Part shown: in pieces, positions 35,401 through 43,179 of the stretch
Layout of the letters: each line of letters begins with the position of its first letter
How positions within the stretch are numbered: position 1 is the first letter of the stretch
Source: Corythucha ciliata
Lineage: Eukaryota > Arthropoda > Insecta > Hemiptera > Tingidae
Reading direction: 5' to 3'
Length of the DNA stretch: 64,000 bases
Assembly: GCA_038030265.1 (NCBI GenBank)
Contig: CM075938.1
Coordinates: 9,215,009 to 9,279,008 of the forward strand
The notes under the pieces: generated by a model
Database searches by the model: none
Told to the model about the DNA's origin: nothing
The model's input: the letters and a program-made list of their open reading frames with translations, nothing else
Program-made: the position numbers and the translations under genes

Positions 35401-38400
35401 CGTGGACATTCTTTATTAACTGTGGGATGAAACGACGCGGAACTTTTATTCAAAAAGGTCGCCCTCCCCTTTTTCCAGAGTTCAACTACTATATGTAGAA
35501 CTGTACGTGTATAAATAAAATTGTTCGTTGGCAACGTTTGTAAGTGGAAAAATCGAGCAGATACTGACGAATTTTCAATAATGAGCGGCCCCACCCGAGT
35601 CCTCGTTGCTTATAAAGAAAAATAGATAAAGAATTCGTCCTTTCCCCAATAATATTTGTATCAAAACTACATAATAAATAAAAACCAATAAAAGCCAAGG
35701 CTAGAGCGAAGCAAATTAATTTCCACCGTCATGTTTATTAGTTTTTGTTTTTTTTTTACATATTTCCTGAACAAAAATAAGATAGCTGACTAACTCATAC
35801 CATAAAATCATGACCCCTCCCCTTCGACGAATAACTAAAGAAAGGTTGTCAACCAGAGGAAATACTAAACAGGGAACGCAACTACCGTCCTTTTCCTACT
35901 CCTTTATGAACTAAACACAATTAATTATTTTATTATGCGAATATTTTTAAAACAGGAGATTAAAAAGTATGTCCTCGACTAATTGCGTTGCATCTCTCTC
36001 CCCCACCGTTTTTTATGTTGTAAACAGCCAAATCGTCGGTTCAACGTAAAAAATCACCGGCTCAAGACTCGCACAAATCTGGAGACTCGTGCCAACTGTG
36101 TCGCGAGAAACAGAAACGAGCATTGGCCAGTTACATACGCTCCAAGAGTATCGAATCGGCGGGGAAAAATACCATCGCTGAAGAATGCGAGGAGGAGTGA
36201 AGAAAAAAGTGGAAGCGAAAGAAAACACGAGAAAAGGACTCTTTAACTCCCGTTTCCTCCTTACATTACTTTTGTAAGAAAAGGAGTCCAATATCCCTGT
36301 ACATAATATTGTTAATGGTTTAAACTACTTTTTTTACACATGGTTTTGGGTTAAATTACGGCTTTCATGCTACAGTGGGATCGTTGAAAGTTACAATAGA
36401 CATCCGTTTGCCTTGTTTTTACAGAAGCAGGCTTATCGGAAGCGTATTAGTTTTATAAGCCCAATAATAAAACTGATTACAAACCTCCCACCCCGACTCA
36501 AAAGACTGATTGTTATTGTTAAATAGTTAACGTACTTATCAAGCATTTATTGTACTGTACTGTAAGAGACTTTAAAAATAAGTATGATAGCCGGGTGAAT
36601 TTTGTGGGATTTTTCTATTGGAAATTATAGCTTAATTGATGAGATGCAGCTGCGTGGAGCAGGCGTGCTTTATTCAGAATGTTCAATAAATCAAAATGGT
36701 CTAACCTGCAGCTAATTTTTCAAGAGAGCTAGCTCTCGGCTGATTCCACGACTACAAGAGAAAATTTTAATAAAATGAACTAATTTTTGTATATTAAAAG
36801 AATTAATCTTTGTTTATCACCCCAAGCGTCTGGTAGTTTTGCCCCTAAATCGGACTGCTGAGCCACGCTTGAACTGAGTTCAAGCGGGACTCATTAATCA
36901 GCCTCGGAAAATTCCTGTCCGGTCCCTTAAAAACAGGGCGCAAAGCGGCGAAAAACAGCGGCATCACGCGGAAAACTCCTTCAACGTTTCGATTTTCCGT
37001 GTCGAGAAACCCCAAAATACTCGCGATTTTGTCCAATTCGTCGGCGCTACGTGGACGTTTTTTTTTTCGGGATCTTTTTTTCAACGTATTTCTCGATGAG
37101 CCGGACGCGGTTTATAAGTCCCTTCGGTAGGATGACCATCAGACGTCCTACTTTTTACAGCGTCCGGGCAGACGCGGATTAGCCCGAACAGATTCGGGCA
37201 GTTAAGAAAATGCCTGAAAAGATCGTGATTCCCGCCACGAAAATGGCTAAATCAGCCATTCGGTGTGCCAAAAATGGCCAATACTGACCATGGCCGCCTT
37301 TGGCTTGACGGATTATTCGCTTCCTAAAAACTGCAAAACTTACGAATCGCTTCTTGAAAATGGCTAAGACCCCCGTTCACAAGCTCTGTTCTATGCGTCT
37401 ATAGAGTCTGTGCAACCAAACTAATTCCCTTAAAAAAACGGTTCATTTTGATTGGTTTCATAGACTCCACGGACGCGTAGCACACGGTTCGTGAACGGGG
37501 CCTCTAAAGGCTAAACTAATTATTTGCGCGCTAAAAATATCCAAAATGGCGATTCCCACTCTACAAATGGCGAAACTGACTCTACGCGTCCTAAAAATGG
37601 CTAAACCAGGGGTGGCCAGGCCAACTGACCCTTTTCTCAATGGCACGCCCGTGGCCTGAAGTGGTAAATTTTCATTTTTAATGTTGGATTTTGGCACCAC
37701 TCAGATTTTTGTGCAAATGGAAAACGCAGCAATTCGCACCTCCTCGTGGGCGGCTAAGATTGAGAATACGAACATACGTGCCATTCTTTGGGCAAGTAAG
37801 CGGATAAAAGGTTGGAAAGTGCTGATATTCGTGCCCACTTAGTCCCGACAAAAATTGAAAACAACTCTAATTTAGGGCTGTAATTCAGATAAATGGCTAA
37901 TTTACGACTGAAAGTGTTGAGAAAAATCTCTGATTCAAGGACAGAAGTGAGAAAAAGTGCTAAATCGCGACTAAAATTAAGATACCTAATTCGCGCGGTA
38001 AAACGTTACTACTTCACGGCTGAAGTTGAGAAAATGCGCTAAAATCACGGATGAAACTATTTAAAAAGCAGTAATTCACGGTTAAAATTATGAAACAAGC
38101 CAATTCACGGATGAATTCACCAATGGTTTTGCGAAAAAAGCGCTAATTCACATCTAAAATTTAAAAAAACATAAATTCTCGGCTTATTCAGAACGCAAGT
38201 TTGTGGCTCAGTCTGAGAAAAAGCGCTAACTCATCGCTAAAAGTGAAAAATTCGCTGGAAAAATTGAGAAAAAGTGCTAATTCACAGATAAAATTGGGGA
38301 AAATCGCTCATAAGCGGCTAAAATAAGGAAAAACACAAATTGATTGCAAGAAAAATCGCTAATTCACCGATGAATTTGGAAAGAAGTGATGACGTGGGGG

Positions 38401-41400
38401 GGGGGACGCTAATTCGCGGCTCCTGAAGGCTCACCCGGATGATTCACGAGGGGGGCGCCAAATATCTCAGGCCGGCACTGCAATGAGCTGCCCCAGGACA
38501 CATTTTTGTGCACATGAACAGCAGTATTATACTGTCGTTAACTAATGTTGTTGACGTTATTGAACAGCCCCCCACCCTCCCATCAGTGGCGTTTTATTCA
38601 GAGCGCCACGGCCTTTTGCTAAAAGATCAAAGTGTTGTGCTCAAGGGGGGGGGGGAGGTGGATGGGTTTGCCCGCCTGAGTTCTCAAAACCAGGTTTATG
38701 GCCCACGACCACAAAAAAGGTTGGCCGGCCCGGGCGCTAAGCTGACGGTTTGCGCCCTGAAAATGTCCAAATAGGTAAGTCGGAGCATGAAAATAGCAAA
38801 ATCGAACGTTCGGGCGCCAATAATTGCCTAACTGATCATTCGCGTCTTGGTTTGACGGAATATTTTTGCCCTGAAAATAGCAAAACTGACGATTCTCACC
38901 TTGAAAATGGCAAAAGTGACTGTTTGCAAGCAAATAGTCAAAATGACGATACCCACTCTAAAAACGGCAAAACTGACCAAATAAAGGGGGAAAAATGGCC
39001 AAACTGACTTGTCGAGCAATCTGCATGAAACAGCAATCTGGCCATTCGACCCTACAAAACGGCATAATTATTTCCGTCCACAAAATCGTTTTAACATAAA
39101 CGATTCGCGCCCTGAAAATTGCTAAACTGAGTCCATGCCCTGCAATTGACTAAACTGACGGATTCATGCCCTGAATATATCACACTGACTATTCACGCCC
39201 TAGAAATGACCATTACGCCAAAAAATGACCAAACTGGCTGTTCGCGCTCTAAACGTGGAAAAACCGACTCTATTTGTTGCCAAATTTCGTCATTTTGACT
39301 TATACAAATCTTAGTTTCGAGGAATTTTGCACTTCTACAACATTTTGCGGATTCGTCCCAATTTCGTGGGTTTTGCTTTTTCAAAAACCGATTTTTCGGA
39401 CTTCCGCTCTTTCAATGCCCCAATTTCGTGACCTTGACTTCTTTGGAACCAAATTTAAAGAATTTTTGCCTCACCAAAAACCAAATTTTGTGACTTTTAC
39501 ATATTTATTCAATGAAATTCGCGGATTCGGTTAATTGGAAAAACGATCGACCAAAAAAACGAATTTTGTGATTTTCGACTTTTTCAAACACCAATTTCAC
39601 CGGAGATTTTAGCTCTTTCACAATCAAATTCCTTCAAAAAAAAAAGACACAATTTCGCGAATTTTCCAGCTTTTAAAAACCAAATTTTGTGGGTTTCAGC
39701 TAATACCGAAATCAGTTACACAGTTTAGCAAATTTAGAAACATAATTATTTTTCGCTCTTTCCCCATTTCTCAGATTTGGCACCTTCGAAACACAATTTC
39801 ACTGATTCTTGTTATTCAAAACCCCAATTTTGGGAATTTTCAGGCCTTTAAAAACCAATTTTCACGGTTTTTGCTCTTACTTAAATCAGTTTTGCAGGTT
39901 TAGCCAGTTCAGAAACCTAATTATGCTCTTTATAAAACTAAATTCCTGAATTTGACTTATTGAAAACCGAAATTTTGGCTCTTAAAAACACCTAGTTTTG
40001 CCGTCTTTCACTCTTTCACTAATTTCGCAAATTTTGCTGAGCTCTGTCAACTTCCCCACCCACTCAATTTTACAGATTTTATAATTTCACCAATTTCGTG
40101 GCTTCAGCTCTACCGAAAATATTTGGCTTGTTCGAAAAACTTATTTGGCTTTTTCGCACCACCCAGAACGCACCCAGAGCGTCAACACTCCTTGGAAGAG
40201 GGGGGGGGGGAGAAATAAGCGTTTCGCGATGTCGTTGGTTTCAGCCGATTTTCTCGACTCCACCTGCGTCGTCGAGGCTCTTCCTTGGTCTTCACGGCTG
40301 TCGACTGCGTGGCCGCCGTCCACGGAGAAAATTCGTGCGGTTTCACCTCCTCAGAGCGGCCAAAAACGCTGCAAACCCTTGCATCTAAGGCTCACATACA
40401 TGGCACTGTCCTCACACCAACCAGCGCCATCCATCAAAAATAGATAGCGTGGACCGCGAGTGAAGGCGGCGGGCTTTGTCAGGAGTGATGAAACAGTGTG
40501 GGTGGGGGGGGGGGCGCCGGTATATCCCGTCCTATTCGTCTTCCTTTGTTGTGAAGGTATTAAATTCGCCAAAATTTGGACTCGGAAAAAGCCCAACCCG
40601 TAGAATTGCTCTTCCAAGGCCCCAAACCCGTGAGATTGCTTTTTGGAATGAGTTTGGACCCCGTACCCCAGCCCCCATGAGATTGGATTTGGATTCGGCG
40701 AACCCCGCCAAATTGACCTTTTAGGGAGTCCAGTAAAATTAGTTTTTTGGGTGAGTGAACCCCACGGAATTGGACTCTGTGATTGCCAATAATCTGCAAA
40801 AAGTGGGCTTTGAATTAGCCAACCCCGCGTAGTTGACTTTTTTGGGAGCAAATCCTGGGAAGTTGGCGTTCTGTGAGATCCAATAATGCCAAAAAAATCT
40901 ACAAATATCACTATTGAGATCCCCGTAGTTTAGGGGGTCTGTCTAAAACGTAGATCTAAGAATATTCACGACTACCTAACACTGTATCTGCTTGAATACT
41001 CAACTTTAACGCACGCGCACAGCCCATTTAATTCATTTAGAAATAAGTAAAAAATCCTACCTTGAGCAGCCAAGTGAGCACAGACTCTCGATACGGGACG
41101 AATCCTCGACGGTCGACCAGTGCTGAGATGACTTTTCCCAGCGTTAGTAGCGAACGGTTTATGCTGACACCTTCCTAAAACATAAAGCGGCGACGTAAGA
41201 ATAGTCAAAATCACAAAAACTAAGGGAGAAACTCACTCTAAGACGGTCAGACGTTACAGAGAAATGGTCGATACGTTCGCTCCCAGCTAAGTCAACCAAA
41301 TTTATTTGACTCATTCGTGTTTGGTCGTATTTACACGAATCCTCGCCTCCAGACTTGAATTAAACTTAGGTTAACAAAAATATCATGATTGTGGTGGAGG

Positions 41401-42986
41401 AGGGACGGGGGTTCTTACATAAGTAAACGTCTGGGTGAGAACCACGGTGAACAAGGAATGTGACCGAGAACTTTGTTCATTCATTTCTGTGGCGGCTGTG
41501 GCTCTTTTTTTATTGCCGACGTCGAGCCAAAGCTGTAGAACAAACGGGGTGGTACAAATTAGTTTTATGTGAGACGGACGAGGAGTGGGGGAGGGCGTAC
41601 CTGGAACTCATTCCAAGAGTTGACAACGTGTTTGGAAAGATTTTCGACATAGGGCCCGCACACTTGATGCTCGCGAACTTTCAATTGATTAGTTCCAGGA
41701 ACCAGAAGGTCTCGGATTTTTTCATTGTACACTTCCAGGTATGAAATTTCGACCGTTGTCGACACGGTGGGTTTGGCACCACACACGGGTGCGTCGGTGT
41801 CATCCAATGCGCACGACCGAGCGAGAACCTCTTGGCAAAATCTGGGTATAATGCCCGACTCGGGTGTAACGCCCAACGTGTCCTTGAATGGACCCATCAT
41901 GCTGTAAGTTTTGCCCGAGCCGGTTTGACCGTAGGCAAATAGACAGGCGTTGTAGCCCTCAAAAGCTGTGTCAACGAGCGGGCGTACAAGAGTTTCATAG
42001 ACGTCTTCTTGCGACGCCGCCTGAGGTCCAGTGGAGGGGAAACAGTGATCGAAAGTGAAATTATGAACTGCGGACATGTCACTGGCGATGCTCAGACCTC
42101 GTCCAGCAACGGCGATGGTATTGCCACGCTCCCTGTGATTGAAGAACAAAAAGAAAAATAGATACGCTCGACACAATTTAAACAATCGAATTTTAAAAAT
42201 TACCCCGGCTGTAGCGGTCGAATTCGAACGCCCACCTTCAAGCGACTTGTTTCCCCCTCGCATACACTGTGAGCTTCCGAAGATCCGTCCTCACTAGAAA
42301 GTTTGGCTTCGCTGCGACTTCTTTTCATTTTCGAACGCATGTTTTCCGAAGTGAACAATGAGTGTGCCGAAAGTGATCTGTTCAGCGGAGACCGGACTTT
42401 TCCATGCATAGGTGAGTCCTGAATGCGAATGACTGACGATGACGTTACCGACACCGATCCTGGAGTTGGTGGTTTTCTCGGAGTAACGAAAATATCATCG
42501 CTGTTGACAAGAGAAATAAAATAATCATACTGATACACACATAATCATACATTTGAAGCCGTTTTACCTGAATTCAATTACGATGGATCTACCGTCTTCA
42601 CTGTGAAACGTGTGACTCTTCGTCTTCGTCGGTGTATTAGGTGTTTTATTGGGAGTCATTTGAGGAGTGTTTTTGGCCGACGATGCATTCACATTCAGGC
42701 GAGACGCACATCGAAGTGGAGTTCGCGTCGGAGTCTTACGTCCACTCTCTGAAGACGAAGACGAGGCGTCGTCCACAATTTTGGCGTTGGACGACGCTTG
42801 CGTTCTATGCCTGGTAAACGGACGACTAGAGGGAGGTGTACGAGCGTAGGTTGAACCTGCTGTGCTCGTCGACGGTTTTGCGTTCTCGTTCGAGCGTTTT
42901 GGTGTGCTCATGCTTTGTAGTCGCGACGGAGTGGGTTTCCTTGTTGCGGAAGACAGGAGACTCGTGGGTGTTTTAGTTCTCTTCAT
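11362..42986 (-). CDS. KIF14: KIF14-like kinesin (kinesin-3 family), about 16 exons
   Basis: Exons in transcription order, all joining in phase: 42986-42568, 42500-42204, 42132-41601, 41532-41419, 41353-41237, 41174-41061, 25949-25789, 25681-23745, 19336-19225, 19127-19049, 18983-18837, 18775-18641, 18568-18458, 18373-18127, 17767-17677 and 11440-11362. The sum is 1563 residues plus stop (human KIF14 is about 1650). Layout: basic Ser/Thr/Pro-rich N-terminal extension (1-225), motor (about 226-585), long coiled coil (585-1230), tail. KIF14 rather than another kinesin-3 is indicated by the N-terminal extension and by [31 protein letters not shown] and [18 protein letters not shown]. Family role: plus-end motor of the central spindle and midbody in cytokinesis. 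The FHA domain expected after the motor was not found. Three introns (15.1, 4.4 and 6.2 kb) are full of repeats; the others are under 400 bp. The last exon and the weak donor at 18127 are the least certain parts. Confidence 0.85.
11640..12270 (+). repeat. Family B array inside TB
   Basis: About 20 diverged units of about 30 bp, consensus near CAAATTTCGTGGATTTGGCT followed by CTTTCAAAAC. Long pseudo-open frames here are translations of the repeat and not genes. Confidence 0.8.
12271..12771. other. Single-copy part of TB
   Basis: This segment lies between the family B array and the right terminal repeat of TB. No open frame or known family was recognised. It ends with CCTGACTTTTCCCGG next to the terminus. 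Confidence 0.5.
12775..13910 (+). repeat. Family B 30-bp array
   Basis: Tandem diverged units near CAAATTTCGTGGATTTGGCT / CTTTCAAAAC, in a KIF14 intron. It includes a C11 run at about 13424. Confidence 0.8.
13920..14045. repeat. Hairpin (MITE-like) element
   Basis: The left arm CCGCAAATTGAGCCCACGCG (13920) and its inverted copy ending at 14045 (CGCGTGGGCTCAATTTGCGG) enclose a second nested inverted pair (AAACAGTTGAAAA/TTTTAACTGTTTT). The arms are about 31-34 bp, with a 3-nt difference. Confidence 0.7.
14046..14670. other. GC-rich single-copy stretch in a KIF14 intron
   Basis: The composition is clearly more GC-rich than the surroundings. Open frames overlap on both strands without splice context or family motifs, so no gene is called. 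G9 and G8 runs lie at about 14095 and 14301. It could be an old transposon body. Confidence 0.4.
14680..15185 (+). repeat. Family E 30-bp array
   Basis: Units near AAGCAATTTCGCGGGTTTTT followed by CTCACTAAAA, about 30 bp. It aligns with family B in length and in the ATTTCG-GG-TTT-CTC framework. Confidence 0.75.
15320..17285 (-). repeat. Family B array, reverse orientation
   Basis: Units such as AGAGCCAAAACCACGAAATT / TGGTTTTTGA. It includes a 192-bp tandem duplication at 16301-16681, listed separately. Confidence 0.8.
16301..16681. repeat. Tandem duplication of about 192 bp
   Basis: 16301-16492 and 16493-16681 are nearly identical and differ almost only in homopolymer lengths (T18/T20 and C17/C12 runs). 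Each starts AGCCAAATTCCTCTGAAATT. It is a recent local duplication within a family B array. Confidence 0.85.
17286..17676. other. Intron sequence without repeat units
   Basis: Between a family B array and exon 15 of the KIF14-like gene. It has a few G/C runs (about 17346 and 17404) and a short AAGC microsatellite at about 17614. Nothing coding is seen. Confidence 0.4.
17677..19336 (-). CDS. KIF14: KIF14-like: coiled-coil end and tail exons 9-15
   Basis: Seven short exons: 19336-19225, 19127-19049, 18983-18837, 18775-18641, 18568-18458, 18373-18127 and 17767-17677. The first three continue the coiled coil ([38 protein letters not shown]). Later exons are globular: [68 protein letters not shown] and [20 protein letters not shown]. 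Codon phases agree at every junction, including one-base and two-base splits. Donors are good except 18127/18126 (GTCGAA), so this exon end is tentative. The segment is joined to exon 8 across a 4.4-kb repeat-filled intron. Confidence 0.78.
19343..19730. other. Intron sequence, no recognised feature
   Basis: First part of the 4.4-kb intron upstream of exon 9. Neither strand gives a convincing exon. Confidence 0.35.
19734..19883. mobile_element. Palindromic MITE
   Basis: Inverted arms: ATAGCGTTTTCCATTTGTAT at the left, with its near inverse at 19866-19883, and an inner perfect pair AGTTCATTTCCACTCGTC / GACGAGTGGAAATGAACT. GTGCAAATGGAAAACGC at about 37714 looks like another copy's end. Confidence 0.7.
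19960..20585. repeat. Mixed family B/E units and A/T homopolymers
   Basis: Short blocks of 30-bp-type units are interrupted by T19-21 and A26-27 runs (about 20120 and 20232). No gene is seen. Confidence 0.5.
20590..21210 (+). repeat. Family D 18-bp array
   Basis: About 34 units near AAAGCTCCAAACCACAGC. A 179-codon open frame on the - strand is the translated repeat (FAVVWS-type) and not a gene. An opposite-orientation array of the same family is at 31775-32400. Confidence 0.85.
21215..23350 (+). repeat. Family A 30-bp array in a KIF14 intron
   Basis: Diverged units as in 700-2520, with the odd units CTCGATGCAACTTCCAG (22755-22770) and a TTCTGATGGTAACTT type (about 22095). A non-array patch at about 21640-21800 (GGCGGACCGCCCTTGGGACC) looks like a transposon end. 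C12 lies at about 22536. Confidence 0.8.
23370..23690 (-). repeat. Family C array, reverse orientation
   Basis: Units near GGGCGTGAATGATCAGTTTT / GCCATTTTTA, about 30 bp. Confidence 0.7.
23745..25949 (-). CDS. KIF14: KIF14-like: motor end (exon 7) and large coiled-coil exon 8
   Basis: Exon 7 (25949-25789) completes the motor with [17 protein letters not shown] and [13 protein letters not shown], then starts the kinesin-3 neck [10 protein letters not shown]. Exon 8 (25681-23745, 1937 nt) opens with [10 protein letters not shown] and runs 645 residues of nearly continuous heptads rich in Glu, Lys, Leu and Ser, a dimerising stalk. The codon for the arginine of LIREL is split over the intron (CG|G), which confirms the join. 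No FHA-type motif is seen in this exon, although KIF14 and most kinesin-3 proteins have one after the motor. Confidence 0.92.
26060..27060. other. Mostly single-copy intron segment with a MITE-like end
   Basis: No exon is supported on either strand. The last part (26990-27060) is a diverged reverse copy of the GGCCTCTT..GATTTCCGC repeat seen at 2967 and 7982. C9 lies at about 26540. Confidence 0.4.
27085..29030 (-). repeat. Family A 30-bp array, reverse orientation
   Basis: Units read GCGTTTTTTCTCAATTTTAG / CCGCGAATTA. The odd unit CTGGAAGTTGCATCG is at about 28843-28857, the reverse of the motif at 931. It lies in the 15-kb KIF14 intron. Confidence 0.85.
29240..30320. other. Single-copy intron segment
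   Basis: No array units. A TATA-like TATATATAAG lies at about 29566, but no start codon with a believable open frame follows, so no gene is called. The boundary with element HB is at 30322. Confidence 0.4.
30330..31728. mobile_element. HB: hAT-type non-autonomous element carrying a family B array
   Basis: The terminal inverted repeat TAGGGTGACCAGA is perfect over 13 bp (30330-30342 and 31716-31728). It is flanked by identical 8-mers CTTTCAAC (30322-30329 and 31729-31736), the duplication size of hAT. GTAGGAC-type subterminal motifs recur near both ends. Nearly all of the interior (30480-31480) is a reverse-oriented family B array. No transposase is seen. Related ends appear at about 37126 (AGGATGACCATCAGACGTCC) and about 46454 (AGGGTGACCAGTTTTCC). 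Confidence 0.88.
30480..31480 (-). repeat. Family B array inside HB
   Basis: Units such as AATTTGGTTTTGAAAGAGCC / AAATCCACGA, about 30 bp, wholly within the hAT-type element. Confidence 0.82.
31775..32400 (-). repeat. Family D 18-bp array, reverse orientation
   Basis: Units near TGTGGTTTGGAGCTTTGC, the reverse complement of the array at 20590-21210. Confidence 0.85.
32405..33739. promoter_or_regulatory. Single-copy segment upstream of the nested gene, with CCAAT boxes
   Basis: AACCAATCAG (33253-33262) and a second CCAAT (33269-33273) lie about 480 bp before the ATG at 33740. G10, C10 and T22 runs occur at about 32422, 32935 and 32641. A promoter role is an inference from the CCAAT boxes and position; no TATA box is obvious. 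Confidence 0.3.
33740..36200 (+). CDS. Unrecognised small gene nested in a KIF14 intron
   Basis: Exon 1, 33740-33830, starts [20 protein letters not shown] and ends in phase 1 at GTAAAA. Two acceptors downstream fit this phase. Exon 2, 34522-34634, reads [20 protein letters not shown] and a basic end [10 protein letters not shown] before TAG (67 residues in all). Exon 3, 36028-36200, reads [34 protein letters not shown] and ends EECEEE before TGA (86 residues if joined directly to exon 1). A weak donor at 34623 would join all three. AATAATAAAA at about 36464 could be the polyadenylation signal. I do not recognise the family. It is transcribed opposite to the surrounding KIF14-like gene. Confidence 0.5.
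34635..36027. other. Intron or intergenic sequence of the nested gene
   Basis: AT-rich and free of the tandem families. G12 lies at about 35300. No further exon is convincing on either strand. Confidence 0.35.
36845..37084 (-). CDS. Orphan C-terminal open frame, unrecognised
   Basis: About 80 codons with protein-like composition end at TAG: basic start [20 protein letters not shown], then [20 protein letters not shown] and a C-terminus [12 protein letters not shown]. There is no ATG. An overlapping frame upstream ([16 protein letters not shown]) is joined only through an A10 run at about 37060, so a homopolymer shift may have broken one longer protein. Just upstream is a hAT-like end (about 37126), so it could be a transposon-captured or truncated gene piece. 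The family is unknown to me. Confidence 0.3.
   Translation of the reverse strand: MKKRSRKKKRPRSADELDKIASILGFLDTENRNVEGVFRVMPLFFAALRPVFKGPDRNFPRLINESRLNSVQAWLSSPI
37190..37625 (+). repeat. Family C array
   Basis: Units near GCCCTAAAAATGGCTAAATC / GACTATTCGC, about 30 bp, after a hAT-like end at about 37126. Confidence 0.7.
37735..38400 (+). repeat. Family A array
   Basis: Diverged 30-bp units in the 15-kb KIF14 intron, opposite in orientation to 27085-29030. G11 lies at about 38396. Confidence 0.75.
38740..39265 (+). repeat. Family C array
   Basis: Units near CTGAAAATGGCAAAACTGAC / GATTCGCGCC, about 30 bp. Confidence 0.72.
39270..40140 (+). repeat. Family B array
   Basis: Units near CCAATTTCGTGGGTTTTGCT / CTTTCAAAAA. 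Confidence 0.75.
40150..40550. other. GC-rich single-copy patch
   Basis: Open frames overlap on both strands without splice support, so no gene is called. G11 runs lie at about 40200 and 40504. Confidence 0.35.
41061..42986 (-). CDS. KIF14: KIF14-like: N-terminal extension and motor exons 1-6
   Basis: Exon 1 starts at ATG 42986 after an A-rich leader and encodes a basic tail rich in KTPT and SSR runs, plausible for microtubule, actin or PRC1 contacts as in KIF14 (inferred). Exon 2 reaches the motor start [14 protein letters not shown]. Exon 3 carries the ATP-binding P-loop [10 protein letters not shown] (about residues 305-314) and FLEVYNEK-like [13 protein letters not shown]. Exon 4 has switch [10 protein letters not shown], exon 5 has switch [11 protein letters not shown], and exon 6 has [15 protein letters not shown] and [13 protein letters not shown]. 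All catalytic motifs look intact. Introns here are short (57-83 bp), except the 15.1-kb intron that follows exon 6. Confidence 0.93.
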
Positions 42987-43179
42987 TTTTTTTTTTTTTT
43001 TTCTTATGGACGGCCTGCGAAAAGATCACATTCATATGGACATGGTCGTTCGTATAGGGCCGTTGAATTTCCTAGTGGCGCAATGTTGGGGTTGTTTATG
43101 GCCAAATGTTTAATATTCCAAGTGAAATGAAAGGAAAAGGTGAAAGCCTCTTTCAGGCTCGAAAAGCTTCAGAGTTAAA

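Noticed and set aside
40351..40911. 186-codon - strand open frame
   Set aside because: It crosses from single-copy sequence into family B units, has no family motif or splice support, and the other strand is open too.
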